Source: Dokdonella fugitiva (GTDB lineage: Bacteria; Pseudomonadota; Gammaproteobacteria; Xanthomonadales; Rhodanobacteraceae). From it: a stretch of DNA of 64,000 nucleotides. Shown in pieces: positions 7,408 to 15,863 of the stretch (position 1 is its first letter; every line of letters begins with the position of its first letter). Both the position numbers and the translations under genes were made by a program. The notes beneath the pieces were generated by a model. It was not told the origin of the DNA, did not search any database, and saw only the letters and a list, made by a program, of their open reading frames with translations. The stretch is from contig NZ_SLWQ01000007.1 in NCBI RefSeq assembly GCF_004342425.1, positions 1-64,000 of the forward strand, in the 5' to 3' direction.

Positions 7408-9329
7408 CGGTATTTCCCTCGTTTCCCTTGCGTGGTCGCGCTCGCCGCGGTGACCGCGACGGGTGGTGACTTGCCGTAGCCCGGCTGGCCTGGGTCGTCC
7501 GGTGTGTTGTTCCACAGTTGCCAGACGAATTCGCCGCGCGATCGATCCTGCGGCCCTACCGCAAACGGGCGCGAAGGACCTCCGCTGCACAGTGCATTCT
7601 CCGCGGGCGTCGCGTTGTCGGTCGCTTCGTCGCGCAGGAACTCGATGTACTCCTTGCTCGACGTCTGGTAGTACAAGGTGGCACTCGCGATGAACGGCGG
7701 CGTCGCGGATGCCGGCAACACGAACGTATAGTCGGCGCGGTCGACGTTTACGAGCACGCCCGAGCCCGGTGAGGTTTCCGGATAGTTCGCCGCGACCGGC
7801 GCGGCTTCCTCGCCGAGGGGGTCGTCCACAGTCGTCGCACGGAAACCGATGGGCGGAATGCGGTTGTCCTTGGCGACGCAGTTGTTGAGCACAAAATGGA
7901 ACTGGCGGCGCCCGCCTTCCTCGAACACGCACGCCTGCGAACCGGCGTCCCACACGCCCTGCAGAATTTCGTAGACGCGCGCCTGCGCATCCTCTGCCAG
8001 TTCCCCAGTGGCCGCATCGTACGCGCCGCTCTGCGCGACGAGCCGGTCGGTGGCGTCGCGCACCTGCACGTCAATCCACATGCGCCGGCCCTCGGAATAT
8101 CCTGTCGGCAGCTTGTGTCCGCTGAGGTTCGTGACGTCTACGCGCAGCGACAGGCTGCCGTCGTCCGCGCCGGCGGGCGGCTGGTACGCGGTGACGCTCG
8201 CAGCGACCGTCGCGCTCCCCTGCAGCATCGCCTGCGCCGCGGCAATGGTGCGATCGAAATCGCCGGGCTGGGTCGTGCCCAGCAATGCGGCGTATTCGCC
8301 CTTGATGATCGACGGCACCCAGGTGTTCGCACCGGCGAATTCATGCACGGGAAGATTGCCCGTGCGCGAGCCGGGCGGATTCTGCAGGCACGCTTTCGCA
8401 TTTGGATCGTCGGATGCCCGCATATGGCACGACTGGCACTGCTGCGCCTTCGCGACGACCGGCACGCCGCCCGGTGCGTCGCCCATGCCGTCGCGGAAGA
8501 TCGCTTCGGCAAACAGGCTGCGCGTCCATTCAGTGTAGGTGCGCTCAATCGGGAATGGCCTGCCGCCGTCGCTTCCGTCGGCGCGGATCAGCGTGCGCAG
8601 CGGGCCTTCGTCGGTGTCCGGCGTCGTCACGTCGTGGCAACTGCCGCACAGGGCAGAATCGGCGTGGTGCCGGGAGTAGGTCCAGCCGTGCGGCGGCTGC
8701 AAGGGATCGGTCGGACCCGTGTACGAATATGGGCCGCGGCGGCATGGACCGCCGTAGATCGAGCCGTCGGGCGTGGTGCAGGTGAGCGCATCGTCGATCC
8801 ACACGTTCGCGTTGCCGACCAGGAGCGCCTGCCCTTGCGGGCCCACGGGCATCGCGCGATGGCAGTAGTGGCAGTCGACGCCGGTGTAATCGTTCGACTT
8901 GCCGTCGTGCGCGGCATAGTTCCCGAGCAGGCGGCATCCCGCTTCGCCAAGCGAACCGCCGCTGCCGCCCTTGACGACGTTTCCCTCGAGCCAGCCACGC
9001 GGCGCGTGGCAACGCAGGCAGTAATCGCCGACACCTGGCTTGCCGATGCGCGCTGCGTCGGCGTTCGCGACGTCGAGCGCCGCCCAGAACAGCGGATCGC
9101 GAGTCGCGTTGGCCATCATCGAGCCGCTCCAGCTCGAGTGCGGCATGAACGGCAGCGTGGCCGCGTTGTTGCCGCGATGGCAGGACGAGCAACCGCTCGG
9201 GTCTTCGAGTGCCGATTGCAACCCCGGTTGCGTGCCGTGCGGCGTGAAGTCGAGCGCAGACGCCACCGTCGCCGCGGAGAGGACGAGCAACCCCAGCGCG
9301 AACGCACGCAGACGCCGTTCAACGAGCAT
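7404..9329 (-). CDS. Exported pentaheme c-type cytochrome, copy 1
   Basis: The 641-residue protein has a signal peptide (cleavage near SA-LDF at 25). It has five CXXCH haem-binding motifs: CSSCH (47-51), CLRCH (104-108), CHYCH (153-157), CGSCH (228-232) and CQSCH (298-302). The block SGSMMANATRDPLFWA and the later NLSGHKLPTGYSEGRRMW are typical of a family of multihaem cytochromes, and the second supplies a likely distal His. The C-terminal 250 residues are beta-rich. It probably carries electrons in the periplasm or at the surface. It is a clear paralog of the gene at 11754-13742. ATG 9329 is preferred over the upstream ATG at 9392 because the extra residues are Arg-rich and would spoil the signal peptide. 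It overlaps the lipoprotein gene by ATGA. Confidence 0.88.
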   Translation of the reverse strand: MLVERRLRAFALGLLVLSAATVASALDFTPHGTQPGLQSALEDPSGCSSCHRGNNAATLPFMPHSSWSGSMMANATRDPLFWAALDVANADAARIGKPGVGDYCLRCHAPRGWLEGNVVKGGSGGSLGEAGCRLLGNYAAHDGKSNDYTGVDCHYCHRAMPVGPQGQALLVGNANVWIDDALTCTTPDGSIYGGPCRRGPYSYTGPTDPLQPPHGWTYSRHHADSALCGSCHDVTTPDTDEGPLRTLIRADGSDGGRPFPIERTYTEWTRSLFAEAIFRDGMGDAPGGVPVVAKAQQCQSCHMRASDDPNAKACLQNPPGSRTGNLPVHEFAGANTWVPSIIKGEYAALLGTTQPGDFDRTIAAAQAMLQGSATVAASVTAYQPPAGADDGSLSLRVDVTNLSGHKLPTGYSEGRRMWIDVQVRDATDRLVAQSGAYDAATGELAEDAQARVYEILQGVWDAGSQACVFEEGGRRQFHFVLNNCVAKDNRIPPIGFRATTVDDPLGEEAAPVAANYPETSPGSGVLVNVDRADYTFVLPASATPPFIASATLYYQTSSKEYIEFLRDEATDNATPAENALCSGGPSRPFAVGPQDRSRGEFVWQLWNNTPDDPGQPGYGKSPPVAVTAASATTQGKRGKYR

Positions 9330-9423
9330 GGATGCGCCGCCCGGTCGGCGCGAGCCGGCGCGGCTGCTTCGCATTCGCCGCCGCGCAGGCATCGGGCACG
9401 GCGATCGGAATGGTGTGATTCAT
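9319..9423 (-). CDS. Possible 34-residue leader ORF before the cytochrome gene
   Basis: An ATG at 9423 with an upstream GGGG opens a short frame (MNHTIPIAVPDACAAANAKQ and so on) that ends 11 nt inside the cytochrome start. The overlap could couple translation. The peptide has no recognisable domain and low predictive value, so it may be a chance frame. Confidence 0.2.
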   Translation of the reverse strand: MNHTIPIAVPDACAAANAKQPRRLAPTGRRIHAR

Positions 9424-9516
9424 GGCATTTCCCCAGGGCAGATTACGGTGCGTGCGGCCACGCCCGCACCGCGAGGACGCCGAGCGAGCGTCATTCGTCC
9501 AATGTAGTACGCCGGT

Positions 9517-9540
9517 GCCGCCCGTGACGAGACGGGCGGC
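9517..9540 (-). terminator. GC-rich hairpin after exported-protein gene 1
   Basis: The arms GCCGCCCGT and ACGGGCGGC pair over 9 bp around a 6-nt loop. It lies 46 nt downstream of the minus-strand stop at 9587 and upstream of the cytochrome gene. No U-tract follows, so it may be a pausing or mRNA-end structure. Confidence 0.4.
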
Positions 9541-9586
9541 ACGCATTCGGCGCGCATCGTCGGACCCGGACGACGATGCGGGGCAT

Positions 9587-11566
9587 TCATCGCACGGGCG
9601 ACGTCGGCACCAAGGCCGACACGGCGTACGACGAGGGCGTACCCGTCGTGGCGACGTGCAACGTCGTGCTGCCACTCGCAGGAGGCGCCGACGCGATGAA
9701 CGAGAACGAATACAGCGTTCCCCAGTCCAGTGTCGGCAACGAGGCCGACGGCGTGTCGCGCGTGCCGATGCCGCCGAGGCTGCCGTCGTTGCTGAAGGTG
9801 AGCTGGCCATTGGCGATCTTCGCGCGCCAGTTGCCGTTCACCTCGGTGCCGCCCGCATCCGACGCCGGCGACAGTACCGACACGCCGGCCGGCACCGGGA
9901 TGCTGAAGCTGTCGAAGCCCTTGTTGCTGAGCACGCGCAGGTTCGGCTCGGAACCCTGGGTTTCGGCGCGCGCGAAGTCGAAGTTCATAACGGCATAGTT
10001 GTAGCGCCACTTGCCGTTGCCTAGCGCGGTCACCTTCACGGCCACCTTGGCATGGCCTTCAGGGACGCTGAGCTCGGACGTGCTCGCGTTGGGCCCCGGG
10101 TTGGTCGGATCGACCCAGCGGTCGATCGCGCCACCGAGCCGGTAGCCGGACGCCCCAGTCAGTGCCCACATCGAGCCGGAGAATTGCGGGTTCACCGATT
10201 CGGTCGCCATCGAGTTGTAGATGTTGATGTCGTCGCGGACGATGTACCACGACTCGAACAGGAAGCTGGCACCGTCGCCGCTCGTGTGCGCGAGCTTCTT
10301 CTCGGGCACCTTCATGCGCTGCGTCCACGACGTGTTGTTGGGGCTGTTCTGCGTCCCGTCGCAATTGGTGTCGAAGATCGAGCCGCAACGCCCCCATTGG
10401 CCGGTCGCCGGGATGATCTCGCTGCGCGGGCCCATGTTGCTCGGGCTGTCGTTGTTGCTGTTGGAATAGGTGTCGCTGCAGCCGAGGCCGAGAGCATTGC
10501 CGCCGAATACGCCGCAGGTGCTCGTGCAGCCGCTGTTGGTGGACACGAACGCATGTTTCACGCCGGAGCGGCCGATCTGCGAGATGGCTCCGTTCGCATC
10601 GATGCGATAGAGGTTCCAGATCAGGAACGGGTGCTGGTCGTTGTTGTACGGCGGATGATTGCCGCTGAACTTGGTGAACCACGCGACGTCGGCCGTGTAC
10701 AGCGCCGAGCTCGTGCCGAGCGGGTCGGAAATCGTCTGCTGCGCGGTACCGTCATTGACGTTGTTGCGCAGGGTCGACGACGGCGCGAAGGCCGCGATGC
10801 CGGTGCCGTTCGGACCGCTGCAATTCTGGCAGCCGGCCGTCTGGATGGAGATGTTCTGCATGAACAGGTCCGCCTGGTACGTCGCGCCGGGCACGCCCGG
10901 CACGGCCACGCCCGGCCACGGGTAGGGCTCGCAGACGCGGTTCGGTTGCGCACCGCTGCCTTCGATCGTGACCTCGGTACTCATCGCGAAATCACCGAGC
11001 GACCAGCCTTCGGCGACGGGAGCGCGGAGGCGTTTGGCGAGTTCGTTCGTGATGCGCAGGTCCGCCGTGTACACGGTGAGGGTGCGTTTCGAGTTGGTCA
11101 GCTCGAACATGATGCGATCGGCGTGGAACCACACCTTGCCGTCGGTGGAGACGAGATCGAGTACGAGCGGGTTCTTCGCGTTCACGCGCAACGTCGCGTT
11201 GCGCAAATCGATGCGGCTGCCGTCGGGAAGCGCCAGCACGTAGCCGCCCGTGATCGACAGCGAACCGCCCTCGAATTTCTGCAGCGACGCGTCGCGCACG
11301 CTGAAGACGAGGCCGCCGGCTTCGCGCAAGCCGAACCATTCGTGGCCGTGGAAGTCGGTTTGCCTGGTCTGCCCCGAACGCGATTCGACGCGTATGCCGA
11401 GGTTGGCCATCAGGTCGTAATTCCAGCGCACGCCCATCGAACCGCCCCAGGCGGACCAGGCCTGCGGCGCGATCACATCGGTATCCGCCGTGCGGACGGC
11501 CAGGCCCGCGTGCGCGGCGGACAGGCATGCCATGGTGATGCAAACGGAAAGGAATAGACGCTTCAT
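9587..11566 (-). CDS. Exported protein of unknown function, NDQHP-WNLYR family, member 1
   Basis: The 659-residue product has a good signal peptide (MKRLFLSVCITMACLSAAHA). It is paralogous to the products at 13745-15763 and 15864-17783. Shared blocks are NDQHPFLIWNLYRID, SGVKHAF, a Cys-containing SDTYSNSNND stretch, WGRCGSIFDTNCDG, FESWYIVRDD, DRWVDP and WRYNYAVMNFDFA. The CDG and SNND stretches could bind calcium, but no catalytic motif is recognised. Extra Cys residues (CQNCSGPNG, CTSTCG) look like disulfides rather than haem sites. It sits between two pentaheme cytochrome genes and may form a complex with them. ATG 11566 is preceded by GGGGG. No C-terminal GFD tail is present. Confidence 0.85.
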   Translation of the reverse strand: MKRLFLSVCITMACLSAAHAGLAVRTADTDVIAPQAWSAWGGSMGVRWNYDLMANLGIRVESRSGQTRQTDFHGHEWFGLREAGGLVFSVRDASLQKFEGGSLSITGGYVLALPDGSRIDLRNATLRVNAKNPLVLDLVSTDGKVWFHADRIMFELTNSKRTLTVYTADLRITNELAKRLRAPVAEGWSLGDFAMSTEVTIEGSGAQPNRVCEPYPWPGVAVPGVPGATYQADLFMQNISIQTAGCQNCSGPNGTGIAAFAPSSTLRNNVNDGTAQQTISDPLGTSSALYTADVAWFTKFSGNHPPYNNDQHPFLIWNLYRIDANGAISQIGRSGVKHAFVSTNSGCTSTCGVFGGNALGLGCSDTYSNSNNDSPSNMGPRSEIIPATGQWGRCGSIFDTNCDGTQNSPNNTSWTQRMKVPEKKLAHTSGDGASFLFESWYIVRDDINIYNSMATESVNPQFSGSMWALTGASGYRLGGAIDRWVDPTNPGPNASTSELSVPEGHAKVAVKVTALGNGKWRYNYAVMNFDFARAETQGSEPNLRVLSNKGFDSFSIPVPAGVSVLSPASDAGGTEVNGNWRAKIANGQLTFSNDGSLGGIGTRDTPSASLPTLDWGTLYSFSFIASAPPASGSTTLHVATTGTPSSYAVSALVPTSPVR

Positions 11567-11694
11567 CGAGCCCCCAAAGCAACGATCGGCCGCCCGCAGG
11601 TGCGGACGTGCCAGCCCAATGCCGTGTCGGCAGCGTCCTGCCGCCGCGCTGCTCCGACCGGACCACCGGACGCAGCTCCCGCGGCAAAAATCCG

Positions 11695-11703
11695 AATCTA
11701 GCA
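11695..11703 (-). promoter_or_regulatory. Candidate extended -10 (TGCTAGATT)
   Basis: A TGn motif directly precedes a -10-like hexamer on the minus strand, 129 nt upstream of the exported-protein gene at 11566. No good -35 is seen. Confidence 0.3.
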
Positions 11704-11753
11704 CGTGCGGCCGCGGCGGATTGCCGCGACGCAACACGCCCGGCCGGACAACC

Positions 11754-13742
11754 TCAAGGGGTGGTCGCGCTCGCCGACTGCATGAGCTCCGGCGGCGACT
11801 TTCCATAGCCCGGCTGCAGCGGGTCGTCCACGGCGTTGTTCCAGAGCTGGTACGCGTACTCCCCGCGCGAGCGGTCCTGGGGTCCCACCGCGAACGGGCG
11901 CCCGGGCCCCGACGCGCACAGGGTGTTTTCCGCCGGGGTTCCATTCTCGACGGCCTGGTCGCGCAGGAATTCGATGTAGTCGCGGCTCGCGGTCTGGTAG
12001 TACAGGCGCGCGGTCACGGTCAGCGGTCCGCTCGTTCCAGCAGGCACGGTGATCGCGTAGCTGGCGGAATCGTAGTTGACGAGGATGCCCGACCCCGGGG
12101 ATGTCTCCGGATAGGTGGCACCGACCGGGCGCAGCGTGTAACCGTTCGGATCGCCGCTCGTGGCCGGGCGGAAGCCGGCTGGTGGAATGCGGGTGTCCTT
12201 GGCGATGCAGTCATTCAGGACGAAATGGAACATTGCGTTGCCCTCGCCGTCCACGACATCGCAGGCATTCGTACCATTGTGGTTGTAGATGCCTTGCAGG
12301 ACTTCGTAGACGCGTGCCTGCGGATCCTGCGCGAGCATCGCACTCGTGTCGTCGTAGGCGGCGCTCTCGAACACGAGCGCGTTCGCGGCATCGCGCACCT
12401 GGAGGTTCAACCACATTCGGCGTCCCTCGGAGTAGCCGCTCGGCAGCTTGTGGCCGCTCAGATTGGTCACCTTGACCTGTACCGCGAGCGATCCGGGCGT
12501 GGACCCGCTCGGCGGTGTGTAGCCCTGGATCGTCGTCGACAGCGAGGCGGCGCCGGCGAGCATCTGCCTCGCCCACGCAATCGTCTGGTCGAACGCTTCG
12601 GAGCGATCGATGCCGCCATTGGCGACGATGCCGGCGCCGTATTGACCCTTGAGGATGCCGGGCACCCAGGTATTGCCGCCCGCGAATGCGTGCACGGGCA
12701 GGTTACCCGTGCGGCTCGGGAACCCGCTGAACACGCAGGCACTCGCATCCGGATCCTCGCTGCTCGGCATGTGGCAGGTCTGGCACACCGCTCCTTTCGC
12801 AGGGAATGCCTGCCCCGTCACGGCGGGATCGAGGCCGTCGCGGAAGACGACGTCCGCGAATGCGCTCTGCTGCCATTCGGAGAACGTGCGCTCGATCGGG
12901 AACGGCAGGCCGGAGTCGATTCCGTTCGCGAGCTTGAGCGTCTTCAAGGGCCCGCTCGAGGTGTCGGGCGTGCTCACGTCGTGGCAGAGGCCGCAGATCG
13001 CGCTCTGCGCGTGGTACGCCGACTGCACCCATGCGTGCGGCGGCTGCGAGCCGTCGCCGGTGTAGGTGTACGGACCGCGCCGGCACGGTTCGAACTCGCC
13101 CGTGTTCTCGCACTCGCCGTCGTCGAGCCACGCATTCGCGTTGCCGATGTACCCGGGTTCGCCGAGCGGCCCCTGTGGCATGAGGCGATGGCAGTAGTGG
13201 CAGGTCGTGCCGCCGAAATCGGAATCGAGGTCGTCGGCGGAGTCGTAACGACCCGACAGCAGGCAGCCGGCACTGCCGAGCGTGACGTCATTGGCGCCGC
13301 CGAACGCGCCCTTCACGACGTGCCCTCCGAACCAGCCGCGTGGCGTATGGCAACGCAGGCAGAAGTCGCCCGCGCCGGGCACGTCGTTGTTGGCGACGTC
13401 GAGGGCGGCCCAGAACAACGGGTCGCGCGTCGCGTTCGCCATCATCGAGCCGGCCCAGGTCGAATACGGCCGGAACGTCGTCTGCGTCGGCTGCCCGGCG
13501 GTGTTGGTGCCGCGATGGCAGGCGGCGCAGTTGTCCGAGTAGATGAGGTCGTTGAACAGGCCCGGTTGCGTGCCATGCGGCGTGAAGTCCACGCCGCCGC
13601 CGAGGTGCGCGAGGCGCTTGGAGACGTCGAGCCAGTCGTGCGCGCCGTCCGGCGCTGCGACGGCCGCGCCCGCGACGAGGAAGGAAAGCGCGATGGCCGC
13701 GCGGCGAGCGAGTCGGGAAACCGTTCCGGTCATGGCAAGCAT
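11754..13742 (-). CDS. Exported pentaheme c-type cytochrome, copy 2
   Basis: The 662-residue protein has a signal peptide ending about VAA-PDG. It has five CXXCH motifs: CAACH (72-76), CLRCH (128-132), CHYCH (181-185), CGLCH (250-254) and CQTCH (320-324). It is paralogous over its whole length to the product at 7404-9329, sharing DFTPHGTQPGL, GSMMANATRDPLFWAALDVA, NLSGHKLPSGYSEGRRMW, NYPETSPGSG-like and FAVGPQDRSRGE blocks. The role is probably periplasmic electron transfer with the neighbouring exported proteins. The start follows the upstream stop by only 2 nt, which implies translational coupling. ATG 13733 is an alternative that gives a shorter, more typical n-region. Confidence 0.88.
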   Translation of the reverse strand: MLAMTGTVSRLARRAAIALSFLVAGAAVAAPDGAHDWLDVSKRLAHLGGGVDFTPHGTQPGLFNDLIYSDNCAACHRGTNTAGQPTQTTFRPYSTWAGSMMANATRDPLFWAALDVANNDVPGAGDFCLRCHTPRGWFGGHVVKGAFGGANDVTLGSAGCLLSGRYDSADDLDSDFGGTTCHYCHRLMPQGPLGEPGYIGNANAWLDDGECENTGEFEPCRRGPYTYTGDGSQPPHAWVQSAYHAQSAICGLCHDVSTPDTSSGPLKTLKLANGIDSGLPFPIERTFSEWQQSAFADVVFRDGLDPAVTGQAFPAKGAVCQTCHMPSSEDPDASACVFSGFPSRTGNLPVHAFAGGNTWVPGILKGQYGAGIVANGGIDRSEAFDQTIAWARQMLAGAASLSTTIQGYTPPSGSTPGSLAVQVKVTNLSGHKLPSGYSEGRRMWLNLQVRDAANALVFESAAYDDTSAMLAQDPQARVYEVLQGIYNHNGTNACDVVDGEGNAMFHFVLNDCIAKDTRIPPAGFRPATSGDPNGYTLRPVGATYPETSPGSGILVNYDSASYAITVPAGTSGPLTVTARLYYQTASRDYIEFLRDQAVENGTPAENTLCASGPGRPFAVGPQDRSRGEYAYQLWNNAVDDPLQPGYGKSPPELMQSASATTP

Positions 13743-13744
13743 GC

Positions 13745-15763
13745 TCAGTCGAAGCCGTTGCGGAAAATCGTGTCGTCGATCGTGGCCGGGCCGAGCAGAT
13801 CGAGCGCATAGCCGATCTCCGCTTCGGTCGCGGTTGCCGCGCCGGTCAGGCCGAGCGTCGCCGCCGCCGGCGGCGCATCCGACACGAATTCGAAATGGTA
13901 GAGGCGCCCCCAGTCGAGCGTGTTGCCGGCCGGAGCGCTCCAGGTCAGCGCGCCGCCGGCACCGGACAACGACCAGTCGTTGCCGGAGTCATTGTCGGCG
14001 TCGTCGAAGCGCGGCGCGCTCACCGACGCATTCGCCGGCAGCGGCACGCGGAAGCGCGCGAAGCCGTGGTTCTCGAGCAGCTTCACGTTCGGCTCGGTCG
14101 CGTGCGCGGGATCGATGAGCACGTGCGCGTAATCGAAATTCATGACCGCGTACTCGTAGCGCCACTGGCCGCCACCGAGGTCGGTCGCCTTCATCGCGAT
14201 GCGCGCGCGCCCGAGCGGCGTGGACAGTTCGCGGTTCATCGCATTCGCGCCCGGCGCCTGCGGGTCGACCCAGCGATCGACCACCGGTCCGAGGAAGAAG
14301 TCGTGGTCGGGCTGTCCCGCGCCGACGAGGCTGACCTGCCAGTTCGCGCCGCTCTTGTTCGGCTGGATCTCGCGGTAGCCCATCGTGTTGTAGATGTTCT
14401 CGTCGTCGCGCACGATGTACCAGTACTCGAAGAAGTAACGCGCGCCCGTCGCCAGTGGCGCGAGCATGTCGCTCTCGTCGACGAGCATGCGGTAGTCGTA
14501 GAGGTTCTGCGCGCCGCTGCCGCTGTCCATGTGGCCATCGCAGTTCGCGTCCCACACCGAACCGCAGCGCCCCCAGACCGCGGTCGATGGAACCACCTCG
14601 CTGCGCGGTGCGAGATTCTGCTGCTGCGAGCCGCCGCTGCTGCTGTTGTCGTTGTTGCTCAGCGAGTAGGTGTCCTCGCAGGTGGGATAAATCACGTGGC
14701 CCTCGGCGCAGCCGCATTCGCCGGGGACGTGCGCCCAGTTGATGGTGAGGAACGCATGCTTCACCGCCGACACGCCGATCTGCTTGATGCGGCCATCGGC
14801 GTCGATGCGATAGAGGTTCCAGATCAGGTACGGATGCTGGTCGTTGCCGTAGGGCGGCGACGGGCTGGTGAACTTCTGGTACCAGGCGACGCCGGTGTCG
14901 CCGACGTTGCGCAGGCTCGAATCCTGGTCGATGACGACCTTGCCATTGGTGCTGCTGCTCGTGCAGGCGCCACCGCCCGGCAGCGGCGGCAGGCCGCAGC
15001 GGCGCACGTAGACCGAATCATCGTGGCCGGTCCAGCCGCCCGCCGCATCGTCGTAGATGAGCGCGATGTCGGTGACGAGGCCCGCTTCCGGGAACGGCGC
15101 GCTGCAAACGCCGCCGTCCGGCAGCGGCTGCGCCATCTCGCGGCCGATCTGCGCCTGCGCGCGGAACTCGAGCGTGCCGACCGGATGACCGACCAGGTCC
15201 GGTCGCCCGAGCGCCTCGGCGAACGCGCGTGCGAGGCGCAGGTTCATGTTGTACATCGAGAACGTTCCGGGCCCCTGCTCGTCGAAGCCGTAGTGCGCGT
15301 GATCCGCGGTGAACCACGCGCGCCCGCTCGCGTCGACGACGGCGATGCCGAGGCGGGCGGCCGGGTCGGCACGCAGCGCGAAGCCACGCAGGTCGATCGA
15401 GCCGCCCGGATGGGCGAGCACGAAGCCGCCGGCGAAGCGCAGTTCACCGCCACCGATCGCGACGATGGCGGGGCCGCGATGGATGACCTCGAGCGTACCG
15501 GCATCGAGCGCCGGGAATGTCGTCGTGTCGTAGCGTCGGCCGGGTACGCCGGCGGCGCGCGCGCTCGCCATGCTCGCCGACGCGACGCGCAGGTCGAGCG
15601 CCACGAGTGCATCGGGGTTGAACCCGAACGAGGCCTGGCCGCCCCAGGCCAGCCACGCGCCTTCGGGCCCGTCGGCCGTGGACCGCGGTGCCGGCGCGGC
15701 GATCGCGAACGCCGATGCGAGCGCAAACGCGATGCCGGCTCCCCAGGTACGCACAGGCTTCAT
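13745..15763 (-). CDS. Exported protein of unknown function, NDQHP-WNLYR family, member 2, with GFD tail
   Basis: The 672-residue protein has a signal peptide (to about AIAA-PAP). It shares the family blocks: AWLAWGGQASFGFNPDAL, WFTADHAHYGFD, RCGLPPLPGGGACTSSSTNG, NDQHPYLIWNLYRID, WGRCGSVWDANCDG, FFEYWYIVRDD, DRWVDP and WRYEYAVMNFDYA. It ends in DDTIFRNGFD, a tail also seen at 63167-63193. It is closest to member 3 upstream, and cytochrome copy 2 follows after 2 nt. The ATG at 15763 is preceded by a strong GAGGGAG. No enzymatic motif is recognised. A surface redox partner or substrate-binding subunit is a guess from context. Confidence 0.85.
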   Translation of the reverse strand: MKPVRTWGAGIAFALASAFAIAAPAPRSTADGPEGAWLAWGGQASFGFNPDALVALDLRVASASMASARAAGVPGRRYDTTTFPALDAGTLEVIHRGPAIVAIGGGELRFAGGFVLAHPGGSIDLRGFALRADPAARLGIAVVDASGRAWFTADHAHYGFDEQGPGTFSMYNMNLRLARAFAEALGRPDLVGHPVGTLEFRAQAQIGREMAQPLPDGGVCSAPFPEAGLVTDIALIYDDAAGGWTGHDDSVYVRRCGLPPLPGGGACTSSSTNGKVVIDQDSSLRNVGDTGVAWYQKFTSPSPPYGNDQHPYLIWNLYRIDADGRIKQIGVSAVKHAFLTINWAHVPGECGCAEGHVIYPTCEDTYSLSNNDNSSSGGSQQQNLAPRSEVVPSTAVWGRCGSVWDANCDGHMDSGSGAQNLYDYRMLVDESDMLAPLATGARYFFEYWYIVRDDENIYNTMGYREIQPNKSGANWQVSLVGAGQPDHDFFLGPVVDRWVDPQAPGANAMNRELSTPLGRARIAMKATDLGGGQWRYEYAVMNFDYAHVLIDPAHATEPNVKLLENHGFARFRVPLPANASVSAPRFDDADNDSGNDWSLSGAGGALTWSAPAGNTLDWGRLYHFEFVSDAPPAAATLGLTGAATATEAEIGYALDLLGPATIDDTIFRNGFD

Positions 15764-15796
15764 GCCATCTCCCTCATGGCGGTGCGGAAGTCTCGA

Positions 15797-15805
15797 AGGC
15801 TAGCA
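15797..15805 (-). promoter_or_regulatory. Candidate extended -10 (TGCTAGCCT)
   Basis: It lies in the 100-nt gap between exported-protein genes 3 and 2, 34 nt upstream of the ATG at 15763. The TGn extension is good but the hexamer is weak. Confidence 0.25.
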
Positions 15806-15863
15806 CAGCGTCGCGGCGGTACCGTGCCCGCGCTCACGCGACGCCGGCGACGGCGCAGGTCGT

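Noticed and set aside
9392..9392. Upstream start of cytochrome 1 at 9392
   Set aside because: It adds an Arg-rich stretch of 21 residues before the signal peptide; the ATG at 9329 gives a normal signal sequence.
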